A stretch of 64,000 nt of DNA, from assembly GCF_014842075.1 (NCBI RefSeq), contig NZ_JACYVA010000007.1:1-64000 (forward strand), given 5' to 3'. Shown here in pieces: positions 1-7,448 of this stretch. The first letter of the stretch is position 1, and each line of letters begins with the position of its first letter. Made by a program: the position numbers and the translations under genes. Under the pieces are notes generated by a model. The model made no database searches and was not told the DNA's origin. It saw only the letters and a list, made by a program, of their open reading frames with translations. The stretch is from Sphingomonas sp. CFBP 13720 (lineage in GTDB: Bacteria > Pseudomonadota > Alphaproteobacteria > Sphingomonadales > Sphingomonadaceae).

Positions 1-1
1 C

Positions 2-283
2 GATGGCCAGCAAGCCGGGGCGGTGCTGGCCGACAAGGCCTATGATGGCAACGACTTGCGCGACCGCATCGCAGCCATGAACGCCACCGCCGTCATCCCG
101 TCAAAACGCAACCGCAAGGTCGCCATCCCGCACGACGCCAGCATCTACAAACATCGCAATCAGATCGAGCGATGCTTCAGCCGCCTCAAACACTTCCGCC
201 GCTTCGCCACTCGCTACGACCGACGCACCGTCCACTTCACCGGCTTCGTCCACCTCGCCGCCGCCATGATCTGGCTACGGTGA
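2..283 (+). mobile_element. IS5-family transposase, C-terminal part (cut by window edge)
   Basis: The reading frame is open from base 2 and runs to a stop at 281-283, so the gene begins outside the window. The visible 93 residues are the C-terminal part of a DDE transposase: an ADKAYDG segment, then a Y-x2-R-x3-E-x6-K signature (YKHRNQIERCFSRLK), which holds the catalytic Glu of the IS5/IS4 group. The segment looks intact, with no internal stop. I could not identify the terminal inverted repeat downstream. It marks the accessory character of the left edge. Confidence 0.85.
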
Positions 284-485
284 ATGTCGATCCCGCCTAG
301 GACTCGGTCGCGAAGCATTTCGAGGCCGGGTGGCATGCGCGCATGTCCAGTCGGCCTCGGTCGATAAAGGCGCATGCGCCTGCTCTAGCGACAGGTTTCC
401 AACATCCGGCTTCGGCCGCCGCCCCGAGAGGAACATAGGGGTGGCAACGAGCAAAGCCGTACCACCCCGCAAAAGGGGGTGAGAC
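284..485. other. Intergenic stretch after the transposase
   Basis: I see no convincing gene here. The right inverted repeat of the IS element should lie just after base 283 but cannot be recognised without the left end. A purine-rich GGGGGTGAGAC just before 486 serves as ribosome binding site for the next gene. Confidence 0.4.
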
Positions 486-833
486 ATGTCATCAAAGGCC
501 TTCCGCTACACGCAAATCCTACCGGCACTTCTGCTGGTCACGGGATGTGCAACGACCAACAAGATTCTGCGCAAAGAGCCCGAAGAAGTGTTCCGGGTTG
601 CCACGTCGGCCGACGAGGTCGTGAAGTGCCTTGAGGTGAACAACAACAAACGAGCGATCGAGCGCGCCGACGGCGCACGCGTCGTACGGATCCGCAACGG
701 CTATGGCGGTGTCGAACGAGCATTTTCGGTTTATCCCGAAGGAACAGGTAGCCGCATCGAAGTTCGCAAGGACTTCCTGGGCGGCATGCTGATCTACTGG
801 CGACCATGTGTCGGCCTAAGCCCGAAGCCATAA
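486..833 (+). CDS. Small putative lipoprotein
   Basis: The gene encodes 115 residues. The N-terminus is a lipoprotein signal: a short charged start, a hydrophobic stretch and the lipobox LVTGC with Cys21, followed by ATTNK. The mature part has no family I recognise; it contains a possible small alpha/beta domain with alternating hydrophobic residues (ARVVRIRNGYGGVERAF) and is rich in charged residues. The start is supported by a purine-rich site just upstream. The next gene begins 34 bases downstream in the same direction with its own good ribosome binding site, so the two are probably cotranscribed. Membrane anchoring is inferred from the lipobox; function is unknown. Confidence 0.7.
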   Translation: MSSKAFRYTQILPALLLVTGCATTNKILRKEPEEVFRVATSADEVVKCLEVNNNKRAIERADGARVVRIRNGYGGVERAFSVYPEGTGSRIEVRKDFLGGMLIYWRPCVGLSPKP

Positions 834-867
834 CGTTTCCCGAGCAAATTTTTCAGGAGAACAATTC

Positions 868-1200
868 ATGCGCCCACGTGTCTTCAATCCGAACCGATAT
901 GCTGCAGTATATGAGAACCCCACCAACGGCTGGCGTGAAGCAGCGCCCAAGCTTGCCTGGCTCTGGATGTTCCTGTTCGGCGTCTTCTACATGGCCGCCC
1001 GCAGCCTATGGCGACCGCTGATCGTATCGATGCTGATCCTGATGGCCACGTCCATCATAATGTGGCCGCTACTTATCTTCATCGCTCCGGTCGTCTGGGT
1101 TGCGTCCGCTGCACAGTCGCAAAGCCTGATCCGCGCACGCTACATGCGCATGGGCTGGAGGCAGATCGACGTCTACAAGCAGATTGGTGTGACCGACTAA
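868..1200 (+). CDS. Small membrane protein, DUF2628-like
   Basis: The gene encodes 110 residues and is preceded by TCAGGAGAACAATTC, a strong ribosome binding site. Two hydrophobic segments are visible, about residues 30-47 (LAWLWMFLFGVFYMAA) and 51-75, with a charged C-terminal tail containing RARYMRMGWRQ. The pattern of an N-terminal soluble piece with Asn/Pro/Arg, then helices with Trp and Phe, then a short basic tail, resembles small DUF2628-type inner-membrane proteins; that resemblance is by eye only. It follows the lipoprotein gene closely. Function unknown. Confidence 0.6.
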   Translation: MRPRVFNPNRYAAVYENPTNGWREAAPKLAWLWMFLFGVFYMAARSLWRPLIVSMLILMATSIIMWPLLIFIAPVVWVASAAQSQSLIRARYMRMGWRQIDVYKQIGVTD

Positions 1201-1370
1201 GTCGCAGTACAATGGCAAATAGCGCATCACGCACCAACTAGGGCGGAATGTGCTGCCAGATGCGGTCGCCTTACCGATCCTCGGGCCATGCTTGATGTGG
1301 CACCGTGTTTGATCTGGTGGAGCGGTCCTGACGCACCCAAAAGGGCCGCCTGCAACAAGAGCCTTTTAGC

Positions 1371-1530
1371 ACAGGGGTGCTGAGGGGTGAGACTGAAAAC
1401 AAAGCATTTTCCAAGGGGTGCATCGCGCAATCAGGTGTAAATTTTCGAAATTTTATGAGGGGTGCACCAAATTAGCTCGGCAATAAGCCGTTATCTCATT
1501 GAGATATCAAGATTAAATTGCACCCCTCAA
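1371..1530. repeat. Iteron-like AGGGGTGCA repeats and nested palindromes
   Basis: Within an AT-rich non-coding stretch there are five copies of an AGGGGTG core: 1373-1379, 1383-1389, 1413-1419 and 1457-1463 on the plus strand, and 1522-1528 on the minus strand. Most extend to AGGGGTGCA. The last two form an 11-bp inverted repeat, TGAGGGGTGCA at 1456-1466 against TGCACCCCTCA at 1519-1529. Between them lies a second palindrome, TATCTCA-T-TGAGATA (1492-1506). Short repeated sites beside palindromes in AT-rich DNA are typical of plasmid replication origins or partition sites. No rep or par gene is visible here, so this may be a remnant. Confidence 0.55.
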
Positions 1531-1780
1531 TCCTACTTTGTGATGAGAAAATCGAGATGTGCGCTAGGCGCACGGATCCGAGTTTTGCGCCCAACGGCTC
1601 ATCAAAATAGGCCAGAATGTGCATAGTGCGCTATCCTCGCGGGCGAATTCGCGGCTGGTCCGATTTGCAACGCTGCGCCGATCGACACATCGCTCGGCGC
1701 CCAGCATCCGCTCGATTTTGACGATGCGCTAATCAGCAGCCTATCATTGCGCGCCGGTTAGCGCCCAACTATCCACACAA
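1531..1780. other. Intergenic stretch, nothing recognised
   Basis: No plausible gene or RNA is seen between the repeat cluster and the minus-strand zinc-ribbon gene. The base composition remains lower in GC than the rest of the window. Confidence 0.4.
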
Positions 1781-2497
1781 TTACCAAGGTAATCCGCGCG
1801 CAAAGCCGCTTTCGAAATATAGTAGGCTGTCAGTTTCTGCTTCCCAGCTACCACTTACGTTGAATCGAAAACGCCGGTCCGGGACCCGACGAGGTTGCTT
1901 CCCAAGGGCGGCGGCAAGTTCCTGCAAACGTTCCACCTTCGCATCGTAGGACTTCTGACGCATCCTGAACGGACGGCCATTGCCGACCTCATCTTCCAGC
2001 GCTCCAAGTTCGATGGAGATACGGATAACTCGATCGAGTAGCGATGATCGGTTGCGTAGGCCGTGACATTTTGAACATTGCCAGTATCCGTCACAATAGA
2101 TTACGATATCGATGCGTTGACCGCACCGAGGACATATAGTAAAATACTGTGATCGGCCGTATCCTGTAAGTTCTTGGGATATATCAAGTTCAGCGTCGGC
2201 TGTGGACCCGTCGCAATACGGAAGGTCTTGGATACGTGGCTTAAGGGTCAACCGTTGATCGGCTTCCCATTCGAAGCGGAGCGTTCCAATCGCGTGGTTG
2301 TCTTGATTACGCCACAACAGAATTCGACGCTCAGTGCCCACCTTCGCTTTCGCCTGCGATATCGAAAAACGGGGATACGCCTCGCTGTATCGAGGCTGTT
2401 CCTGCTCCGGCACGGCGCTTCCTTTTTTATAGCGTTCGAAGCAAAGGCGGCTGGGTAAACTCCAAATCGCCGGGGTTAACGCCCCATTACCGCCCAT
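1781..2497 (-). CDS. Zinc-ribbon protein of unknown function
   Basis: The gene encodes up to 238 residues. A four-cysteine zinc ribbon sits in the middle, CPRCGQR about 20 residues before CSKCHGLR, followed by NRSSLLDRV and a probable helical region with repeated Glu and Arg (AKVERLQELAAAL). The N-terminal part contains a beta-rich stretch with an FEWEADQRLTL segment. Small proteins with this ribbon-then-RxRS layout are often found near mobile DNA in Alphaproteobacteria; I recall the pattern but cannot name a family. The start is uncertain: the first 30 residues look less protein-like than the rest. GC is lower than in the downstream locus, fitting a transferred region. Confidence 0.55.
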   Translation of the reverse strand: MGGNGALTPAIWSLPSRLCFERYKKGSAVPEQEQPRYSEAYPRFSISQAKAKVGTERRILLWRNQDNHAIGTLRFEWEADQRLTLKPRIQDLPYCDGSTADAELDISQELTGYGRSQYFTICPRCGQRIDIVIYCDGYWQCSKCHGLRNRSSLLDRVIRISIELGALEDEVGNGRPFRMRQKSYDAKVERLQELAAALGKQPRRVPDRRFRFNVSGSWEAETDSLLYFESGFARGLPW

Positions 2498-2573
2498 TAG
2501 GCCGAACGGGCAATAGACGGTTTCGAACCCGACGCCGTCCTCCGCCGGTTTTCAAAACTACTGGGTTTGTTGC

Positions 2574-2700
2574 TTTGCGGAATCGTTCAACGGGGATCGT
2601 CTGAACGAGTACCTGTGCGCAGCACTGATTGCGGCGAGACGGCCATTCAAGGAATGGCGGACGGACGGCAACACCGTGCTCGGGCGCGACAACCGCGGCG
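2574..2700 (+). pseudogene. Remnant of an IS3-family transposase (OrfB C-terminus)
   Basis: Read in the frame of 2574, the translation gives FAESFNGDRLNEYLCAALI and then AARRPFKEWRTDGNTVLGRDN. This matches the well-known end of the IS3-family integrase domain, where ESFNGRLRDE is followed by a helix and EAWRxDYN. The typical RPHSSLG continuation is not recognisable and no start or upstream D-D part of the DDE triad is present, so this is a decayed fragment. It supports a mobile, eroded boundary to the left of the catabolic locus. Confidence 0.65.
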
Positions 2701-3016
2701 GTTTGTGCCCGTGGATTTTACGAGCTGCCCTTGTCGAGGGCACGAGGACATTGAAGCTAACTCAGCAGCGGCGTGAAAATTGGGAGCCGCTCAGTCACGG
2801 CCGGAGTACCACCATCTTCGGCGCCCCGCGCACACGACACAAGATGCGTAGAAACGCGCAGCACGATTTGCTCCGGTCTGTCGTCCTATGCGGATCTAGA
2901 CGCCTGCCCCTCAGTTATGCGAACTCCGACGATCTATTCGCGGGGACAGTCCTGCATCTCGTCAGTCCATCACTAGCGCGCTCTCCCACGGGAGCCGGAA
3001 AGCCGATGCGCCGTTG
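2701..3016. other. Intergenic stretch, probably eroded mobile DNA
   Basis: Short open frames exist on both strands but none has a convincing start, ribosome binding site or family. It separates the IS3 remnant from the glutathione S-transferase gene. Confidence 0.35.
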
Positions 3017-3709
3017 TTATGCCGCGCCACTCGGGCGCGCCAGATCTTCCGGCAGCGGGGTCTGACCGCTGCGATTCTTTACGGCAGGAAGATCGGCTAC
3101 CTTGCTGCGCCAGGTGTGAAGCGCAGAGAGTTCCGGGGCGATCGGCAGACCGACAAGCTCGGCAAACATCAGGCCGGCAAACAGGGTGATGTCCGGCATC
3201 GAAAAGCCATCACCGGCCAGAAAAGGCTGCTTGGCCAGCAGATCGTTGAAGAAGGGCATATTTGCCACGGCATACGCACCGCGCCGCTTCCCCCATTCGT
3301 GCGCGCCGCTCCAGTCTGGCATCCGCCACGGCCGCAGCGCTGTGCCAAGGCCGGGGGTGCCATAATGGAAATAATCGTCGACCGCGTCGATCAGCATCAT
3401 CTCAACCCGACGTTGCATCATGTGGATCAGTCCCTTCTCGCGCGGCGTAGTGCCGGTCAGGATCGGGCTGCCATCCAGATTGTCGAGATACTCGGTAATC
3501 GCGGTGCATTCGGAAATGATCGTGCCATCGGCCAGTTCGAGAACGGGGATCTTACCGATCGGGTTCATCGCGAGGAAATCCGGCTGCTTCTGTTCAGCAG
3601 CAATCAGATCGACACTGACGAACTCGATCTGGTCCTCAAGGGCTTTTGCGGCGACGACGATGCGGACCCGCGCCGGATGAGGTGCGGCCTGACGATCGTA
3701 AATTCTCAC
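3017..3709 (-). CDS. Glutathione S-transferase
   Basis: The protein has 230 residues, the usual size for a bacterial cytosolic GST. The N-terminal thioredoxin-like domain (about 1-80) has the cis-Pro segment NPIGKIPVLEL at 49-59 and the glutathione-binding turn at 66-69, here S-E-C-T where most family members have E-S. The C-terminal all-helical domain follows, with MPDITLFAGLM near residue 170. The start is GTG at 3709. The gene is divergent from the TetR gene at 3815, and two palindromes lie between them, so it is probably the regulator's target. Physiological substrate unknown. The unusual Cys at the binding turn is worth noting. Confidence 0.9.
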   Translation of the reverse strand: MRIYDRQAAPHPARVRIVVAAKALEDQIEFVSVDLIAAEQKQPDFLAMNPIGKIPVLELADGTIISECTAITEYLDNLDGSPILTGTTPREKGLIHMMQRRVEMMLIDAVDDYFHYGTPGLGTALRPWRMPDWSGAHEWGKRRGAYAVANMPFFNDLLAKQPFLAGDGFSMPDITLFAGLMFAELVGLPIAPELSALHTWRSKVADLPAVKNRSGQTPLPEDLARPSGAA

Positions 3710-3732
3710 AGAGCATCTCTACCTACCAGTTG

Positions 3733-3746
3733 ATAGACTCGTCTAT
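3733..3746. promoter_or_regulatory. Palindrome between GST and TetR genes (candidate operator)
   Basis: ATAGAC-TC-GTCTAT is a perfect inverted repeat with a 2-base centre, located 24 bases from the GST start and 68 bases from the TetR start. Position between a divergent regulator and target is typical for a TetR operator. Binding is inferred. Confidence 0.6.
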
Positions 3747-3776
3747 GACGGTTGCGAACTGCGCGTCAACGTCTAT

Positions 3777-3790
3777 CTGCCAGTTGGCAG
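3777..3790. promoter_or_regulatory. Second palindrome upstream of TetR gene
   Basis: CTGCCA-GT-TGGCAG is another perfect inverted repeat with a 2-base centre, 24 bases before the TetR start codon. Its sequence differs from the palindrome at 3733, so the two may bind different proteins, or one may be a hairpin in the leader. Confidence 0.4.
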
Positions 3791-3814
3791 GTGAAAGACT
3801 TCAGGGAACTTGGA

Positions 3815-4378
3815 ATGAGTACGAGCACGAGGGAATTGATCCTGAGCGCCGCCAAGCGGACTGCGCAGGCGCATGGCTATGGCGGTCTGAATTTTCGCGA
3901 TCTCGCACGGGATGTCGGCATCAAGTCGGCAAGCATCCATTATTATTTCCCCGGCAAGGCCGATCTTGGTGCGGCAGTGGCAAGACGGTATCGGGAGGAT
4001 GCTGAAGCGGCTCTGGAAGCCCTGTCGAGCGAGACGCCCGATCCGGTCGCATGTCTTCGCCGCTATCCTGATACATTCCGTACGACACTCCAGAACGACA
4101 ACCGGATGTGTCTCGCCAGTTTCATGGCTGCCGAGTACGCGGATCTACCGGACGCGGTCGCAATCGAAGTCCAGGCGTTTGCCGACGTCAATGTGGCATG
4201 GATCGCTCGCCAACTATCCGCGTCGTCCCTCATTGCGGTCGAAAAAAGCGAACAGAGGGCGCGGGCAATCTTCGCCGCTATCGCCGGAGCGCAACTGTTG
4301 GCGAGAAGCCGATCAAACATCGGTCTGTATGACCGGGCGATCGACAGCTATCGAGAGGCGGGTCTTTTGCCACTTTAG
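3815..4378 (+). CDS. TetR-family transcriptional regulator
   Basis: From ATG 3815 the protein has 187 residues. The N-terminal TetR DNA-binding domain is clear: TRELILSAAKRTAQAHGYGG, then the helix-turn-helix FRDLARDVGIKSASIHYYFPGKADL at about 25-50. The rest is a helical ligand-binding domain ending in YREAGLLPL. I chose 3815 over an in-frame TTG at 3752 because AGGGAACTTGGA precedes it and TetR proteins normally begin a few residues before this helix. It is divergent from the glutathione S-transferase gene and probably represses it and itself. The ligand is unknown. Confidence 0.85.
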   Translation: MSTSTRELILSAAKRTAQAHGYGGLNFRDLARDVGIKSASIHYYFPGKADLGAAVARRYREDAEAALEALSSETPDPVACLRRYPDTFRTTLQNDNRMCLASFMAAEYADLPDAVAIEVQAFADVNVAWIARQLSASSLIAVEKSEQRARAIFAAIAGAQLLARSRSNIGLYDRAIDSYREAGLLPL

Positions 4379-4463
4379 GCGCAATCGTGCGTCGGTCAGG
4401 CAACTAAGAGGTCCGGAATTGGTAAGCTGGACGATCGGGACGCGCGAGGCCGCACGTCCTTCG

Positions 4464-6044
4464 TCAAACACGCATTATGCGAACCGCGATATAGGGCTTG
4501 CCGGGCAGCGCGATCGTCGGACGCGCCGGGTCGTGGACGTCATATTCGTCGCGCTGGACCATGCGGAACACGCCGGCGACGGGGGTGATTGTCATGTCCC
4601 ACGTATCGATCACGTCGATCCGGTAATCCGGGTGCGGGTCTGCCGCGCGGGTGGGCAGCGCGACGTCCCATTTCGTCGGGCGGCTGTTGCCGAAATATTT
4701 GAGATACCAAGTGAAGTCGCGCCCCCCCAGATGATAGTCCCAGAATTGCTGGATCGGATCGATACCGGGCGACGGTGCACTGTCGAGAATATGGCGCAAG
4801 AACGCGAGGCGCGGCGGGCTGGTGCCGCGCAGGCTTCCCCCCTGCCCCAACCATGAGATATCGGGGTTGCCGTCGTCGCTGAACACCTCGCCATGCCCGA
4901 CATAGGCACCGCCCAGCGTTCCCCACCAGAAGCGTTCGACCAGTTGCTCGCCCGTTAGCCGCGCCCAGCGTTTGTCCGAATTGCCTTCGTAGATCACCTC
5001 ATCGAAGATCACCGCCTTCTGCGCGAAGTTCCGGTGCGGATGGACGCGCCCGTCGTCGAGCACCGCCGCACCGTGCTGGACACTCGCATGCGTGATCCAT
5101 GGCTTGCGATGGTCGTAATAGACGTTGAGTTGATGAATCGATCGCAGCCGGTCGTGCGGATCGGCCGCGACCAGCACCTCGAACAGATGATCCCAATCGT
5201 CGACGGTCTTCCCCTCGACGATGTCGTATTCGTTCGCCATCGCCCACCACACGTTGCGATAGGCACCGAAGCGGGCGGCGACATAACGGACGTACCGCTC
5301 GTCATCGGCGCGCGACATGGCCGAATAGCCGCGCAATTTGTCGTACGGGTGGAACAGGATCACGTCCGCCTCGATCCCCAGTTCGCCCAGCCGCCGGATG
5401 CGATCCTCGAATCGCCGGAAATAATCCGGATCGAACCGCGTCGAATTCCAGTCGCGCGGGCCGCCGCCGGTGCGCACGAACGGGTTGGTCGCGACCGACG
5501 TAACGTTCGGAAACACGCACATCCGCATCTTGTTGAACGGGGCTGCCTTTAGCGTCGCCAGCGTCTGCGCGCACCGGGCATCCGATTGCAGCGCCCATGA
5601 ATAGGCCGTGGTCCCGACCGGGCGATAGGGCGTGCCGTCGGCATAGGCGAAATGATAGCCGTCACGCGTGACGCGGACCGGACCATGATTGTCCGGTCGG
5701 GGCGGAATGCTGTCGAACCGCCCGGTCCGGGCGTCGAGCGCGGCGACGTTGCTACCGGTCGTCCAGTCCCAGCGACCCAGCGATGGCGGACTGAAACGGA
5801 TGCGATAGGTGCCGTCGCCGTCGTAGAACCCGGAGACGTCGATCTGCACGGTTCCGCAGACGAAGATAGCGGACAGGCGGATGTCGTCGAACGGATTGCC
5901 GCTCGCCGGACCCTTCAACACGATTTCGTGCATGCCCCAGCGCTCGACTCGCGGCGTTGCGACAGCGGCCCTCGCTGGCGTCGTCAGCGCAAGGGCAGCG
6001 GTCGCCGCCGTTCCACCCAGCATATCTCGTCGCGAAACTTCCAC
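4464..6044 (-). CDS. Secreted DUF5060/DUF4038 glycoside hydrolase, GH140 apiosidase-like
   Basis: The protein has 526 residues with a Tat signal (SRRDMLGG, cleavage near TPARAA). Residues about 32-110 form a DUF5060-type beta domain (ERWGMHEIVLKGPASGNPFDD). Residues about 120-450 form a DUF4038-type TIM barrel with WWAMANEYD (Glu272) and VIFDEV (Glu349) as likely acid/base and nucleophile segments, and a C-terminal DUF5605-like beta domain follows. GH140, which releases D-apiose from rhamnogalacturonan II, uses this barrel. The start is GTG at 6044 after GGGAGAGTGGC. It is divergent from the MFS gene with a motif I site between, and an apiose pathway lies nearby. Family membership is fairly sure; apiosidase activity is inferred. 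Confidence 0.8.
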   Translation of the reverse strand: MEVSRRDMLGGTAATAALALTTPARAAVATPRVERWGMHEIVLKGPASGNPFDDIRLSAIFVCGTVQIDVSGFYDGDGTYRIRFSPPSLGRWDWTTGSNVAALDARTGRFDSIPPRPDNHGPVRVTRDGYHFAYADGTPYRPVGTTAYSWALQSDARCAQTLATLKAAPFNKMRMCVFPNVTSVATNPFVRTGGGPRDWNSTRFDPDYFRRFEDRIRRLGELGIEADVILFHPYDKLRGYSAMSRADDERYVRYVAARFGAYRNVWWAMANEYDIVEGKTVDDWDHLFEVLVAADPHDRLRSIHQLNVYYDHRKPWITHASVQHGAAVLDDGRVHPHRNFAQKAVIFDEVIYEGNSDKRWARLTGEQLVERFWWGTLGGAYVGHGEVFSDDGNPDISWLGQGGSLRGTSPPRLAFLRHILDSAPSPGIDPIQQFWDYHLGGRDFTWYLKYFGNSRPTKWDVALPTRAADPHPDYRIDVIDTWDMTITPVAGVFRMVQRDEYDVHDPARPTIALPGKPYIAVRIMRV

Positions 6045-6080
6045 GCCACTCTCCCGATTGCGTCGTAATAGGTAATATCA

Positions 6081-6096
6081 TATGTCGTCATATGAA
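6081..6096. promoter_or_regulatory. Motif I site between GH140-like and MFS genes
   Basis: TATGTCGTCATATGAA aligns without gaps to the 16-bp site found upstream of seven other transcription units here (consensus TATGACGTMTTAYG). It lies 37 bases from the GH140-like start and 22 bases from the chosen MFS start. Probable operator of the GntR regulator encoded at 30209; that pairing is inferred. Confidence 0.65.
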
Positions 6097-6117
6097 ATAA
6101 AGACGAGAGGCGGGGAT

Positions 6118-7425
6118 ATGGATGTTGCCACCGGACAGGGCATTGGATCGGATCGCGACGACTGGAAGAATACGATCCTTGCCGGGCTGGCCAATTATAT
6201 CGACGCCGGATCGATCGTCGCGGGATCGGCGGCACTGGCGCTGTGGATGCAGGCCTATGATCTCAGCCCTAGCTTCGTCGGACTGATCGGCGCATTCGGA
6301 CCGAACGCCATTTCCGCCGGGATCGGTGCGTTCGTCGGCGGACGGCTCTGCGATTTGTTCGGGCGCAAGACGATCTACCAGTACGACATGCTGTTCTACG
6401 CGTTCGGCATGCTATGGCTGATCTTCGCGATGAACGCATGGATGGTGTTGATCGGCTTCTTCCTCGTCGGCCTGGCCGTCGGGGCGGATATTCCGGCGTC
6501 ATGGTCGCTGATCGCCGAGACCGCGCCGAAAGGTGCGCGAGGCAAACATAGCGGCGTGGCACAGGTGCTGTGGTATCTGGGGCCGGTCGTCGTGCTGCTG
6601 ATGTTCCTCGTTCTCGAACCGCTTGGCCTACTGGGCGCGCGCATCGTCTTCGCACATCTGGCGATCCTTGCGGTGGCGCTGACGTTCCTGCGGTCGCGCA
6701 TGAAGGAATCGCAACGCTGGCTGGACGCACAGGCGGACAACGCCCCGGCGTCGGGGGTCGCGGCGCAACCCGCCCGACTGCGCGATCTGATGAAGGCGAA
6801 ATGGATCGCGCCGATGGCGTTCCTGACCGGCATGTACGGCATGTGGAACCTGTGGGCCGGCACCAACGGCTTCTTCTTCCCCTATATCCTGCGCACCGTC
6901 GGCAATCAGAGCCAGGCGATGTCGGTCGCGGTGCAATCGTTCAGCTTCCTGCTGGGCATGTTGTCGATCTGGCTGATTTTCATGCGGTTGGCCGACCGGG
7001 TGAACCAGCGCACGTTGTTCCTCGTGTCCGCCATCATTCAGGTGTTCGGCATGGCGCTGCTCGCCATCTTCCCGCTGACGCTGCCAATGGCGTTGTTCCA
7101 CGTCGTGCTGATGAGCATCGGCCAAGGGTTCGGCGCGCAGTCGTTCTTCCAGCTGTGGAGCGCGGAAATGTTCCCCACGCTACTACGGTCGACCGCGCAG
7201 GGGCTGATGTTCGGCGTCGTGCGGATCACGTTGGGGGTATTCAGCTTCTTCGTGCCGCTACTCACCGCGACCGGGTTCCAGACGCTGGCATGGATCCTGA
7301 CCGGGTTCCTGTTCGTCAGCGGGCTGATCGGATATCTCGGCGCGCCACGGAACGAGGGCAAGTCGCTCGACGAACTGGAGGCGGACATGGACGTCGCACC
7401 GATCGAGGGGCGGGCGGCGGCCTGA
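6118..7425 (+). CDS. MFS sugar transporter (sugar-porter type)
   Basis: From ATG 6118, preceded by GAGGCGGGG, the protein has 435 residues and about twelve hydrophobic segments. Sugar-porter features are visible: GRLCDLFGRKTIY in loop 2-3, ADIPASWSLIAETAPKGARG after helix 4-5, and a matching SAEMFPTLLRSTAQG in the second half. An ATG at 6082 lies inside the motif I operator and has no ribosome binding site, so I reject it. It faces the apulose kinase gene tail to tail with 23 bases between. Its neighbours (GH140-like enzyme and apiose catabolism) suggest it imports D-apiose or an apiose-containing oligosaccharide; the substrate is inferred. Confidence 0.85.
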   Translation: MDVATGQGIGSDRDDWKNTILAGLANYIDAGSIVAGSAALALWMQAYDLSPSFVGLIGAFGPNAISAGIGAFVGGRLCDLFGRKTIYQYDMLFYAFGMLWLIFAMNAWMVLIGFFLVGLAVGADIPASWSLIAETAPKGARGKHSGVAQVLWYLGPVVVLLMFLVLEPLGLLGARIVFAHLAILAVALTFLRSRMKESQRWLDAQADNAPASGVAAQPARLRDLMKAKWIAPMAFLTGMYGMWNLWAGTNGFFFPYILRTVGNQSQAMSVAVQSFSFLLGMLSIWLIFMRLADRVNQRTLFLVSAIIQVFGMALLAIFPLTLPMALFHVVLMSIGQGFGAQSFFQLWSAEMFPTLLRSTAQGLMFGVVRITLGVFSFFVPLLTATGFQTLAWILTGFLFVSGLIGYLGAPRNEGKSLDELEADMDVAPIEGRAAA

Positions 7426-7448
7426 TCCGCCCCGCCTCATCGCGCAGG

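Noticed and set aside
6082..6117. Longer MFS start at ATG 6082
   Set aside because: The ATG lies inside the motif I operator, with no ribosome binding site; ATG 6118 follows GAGGCGGGG.
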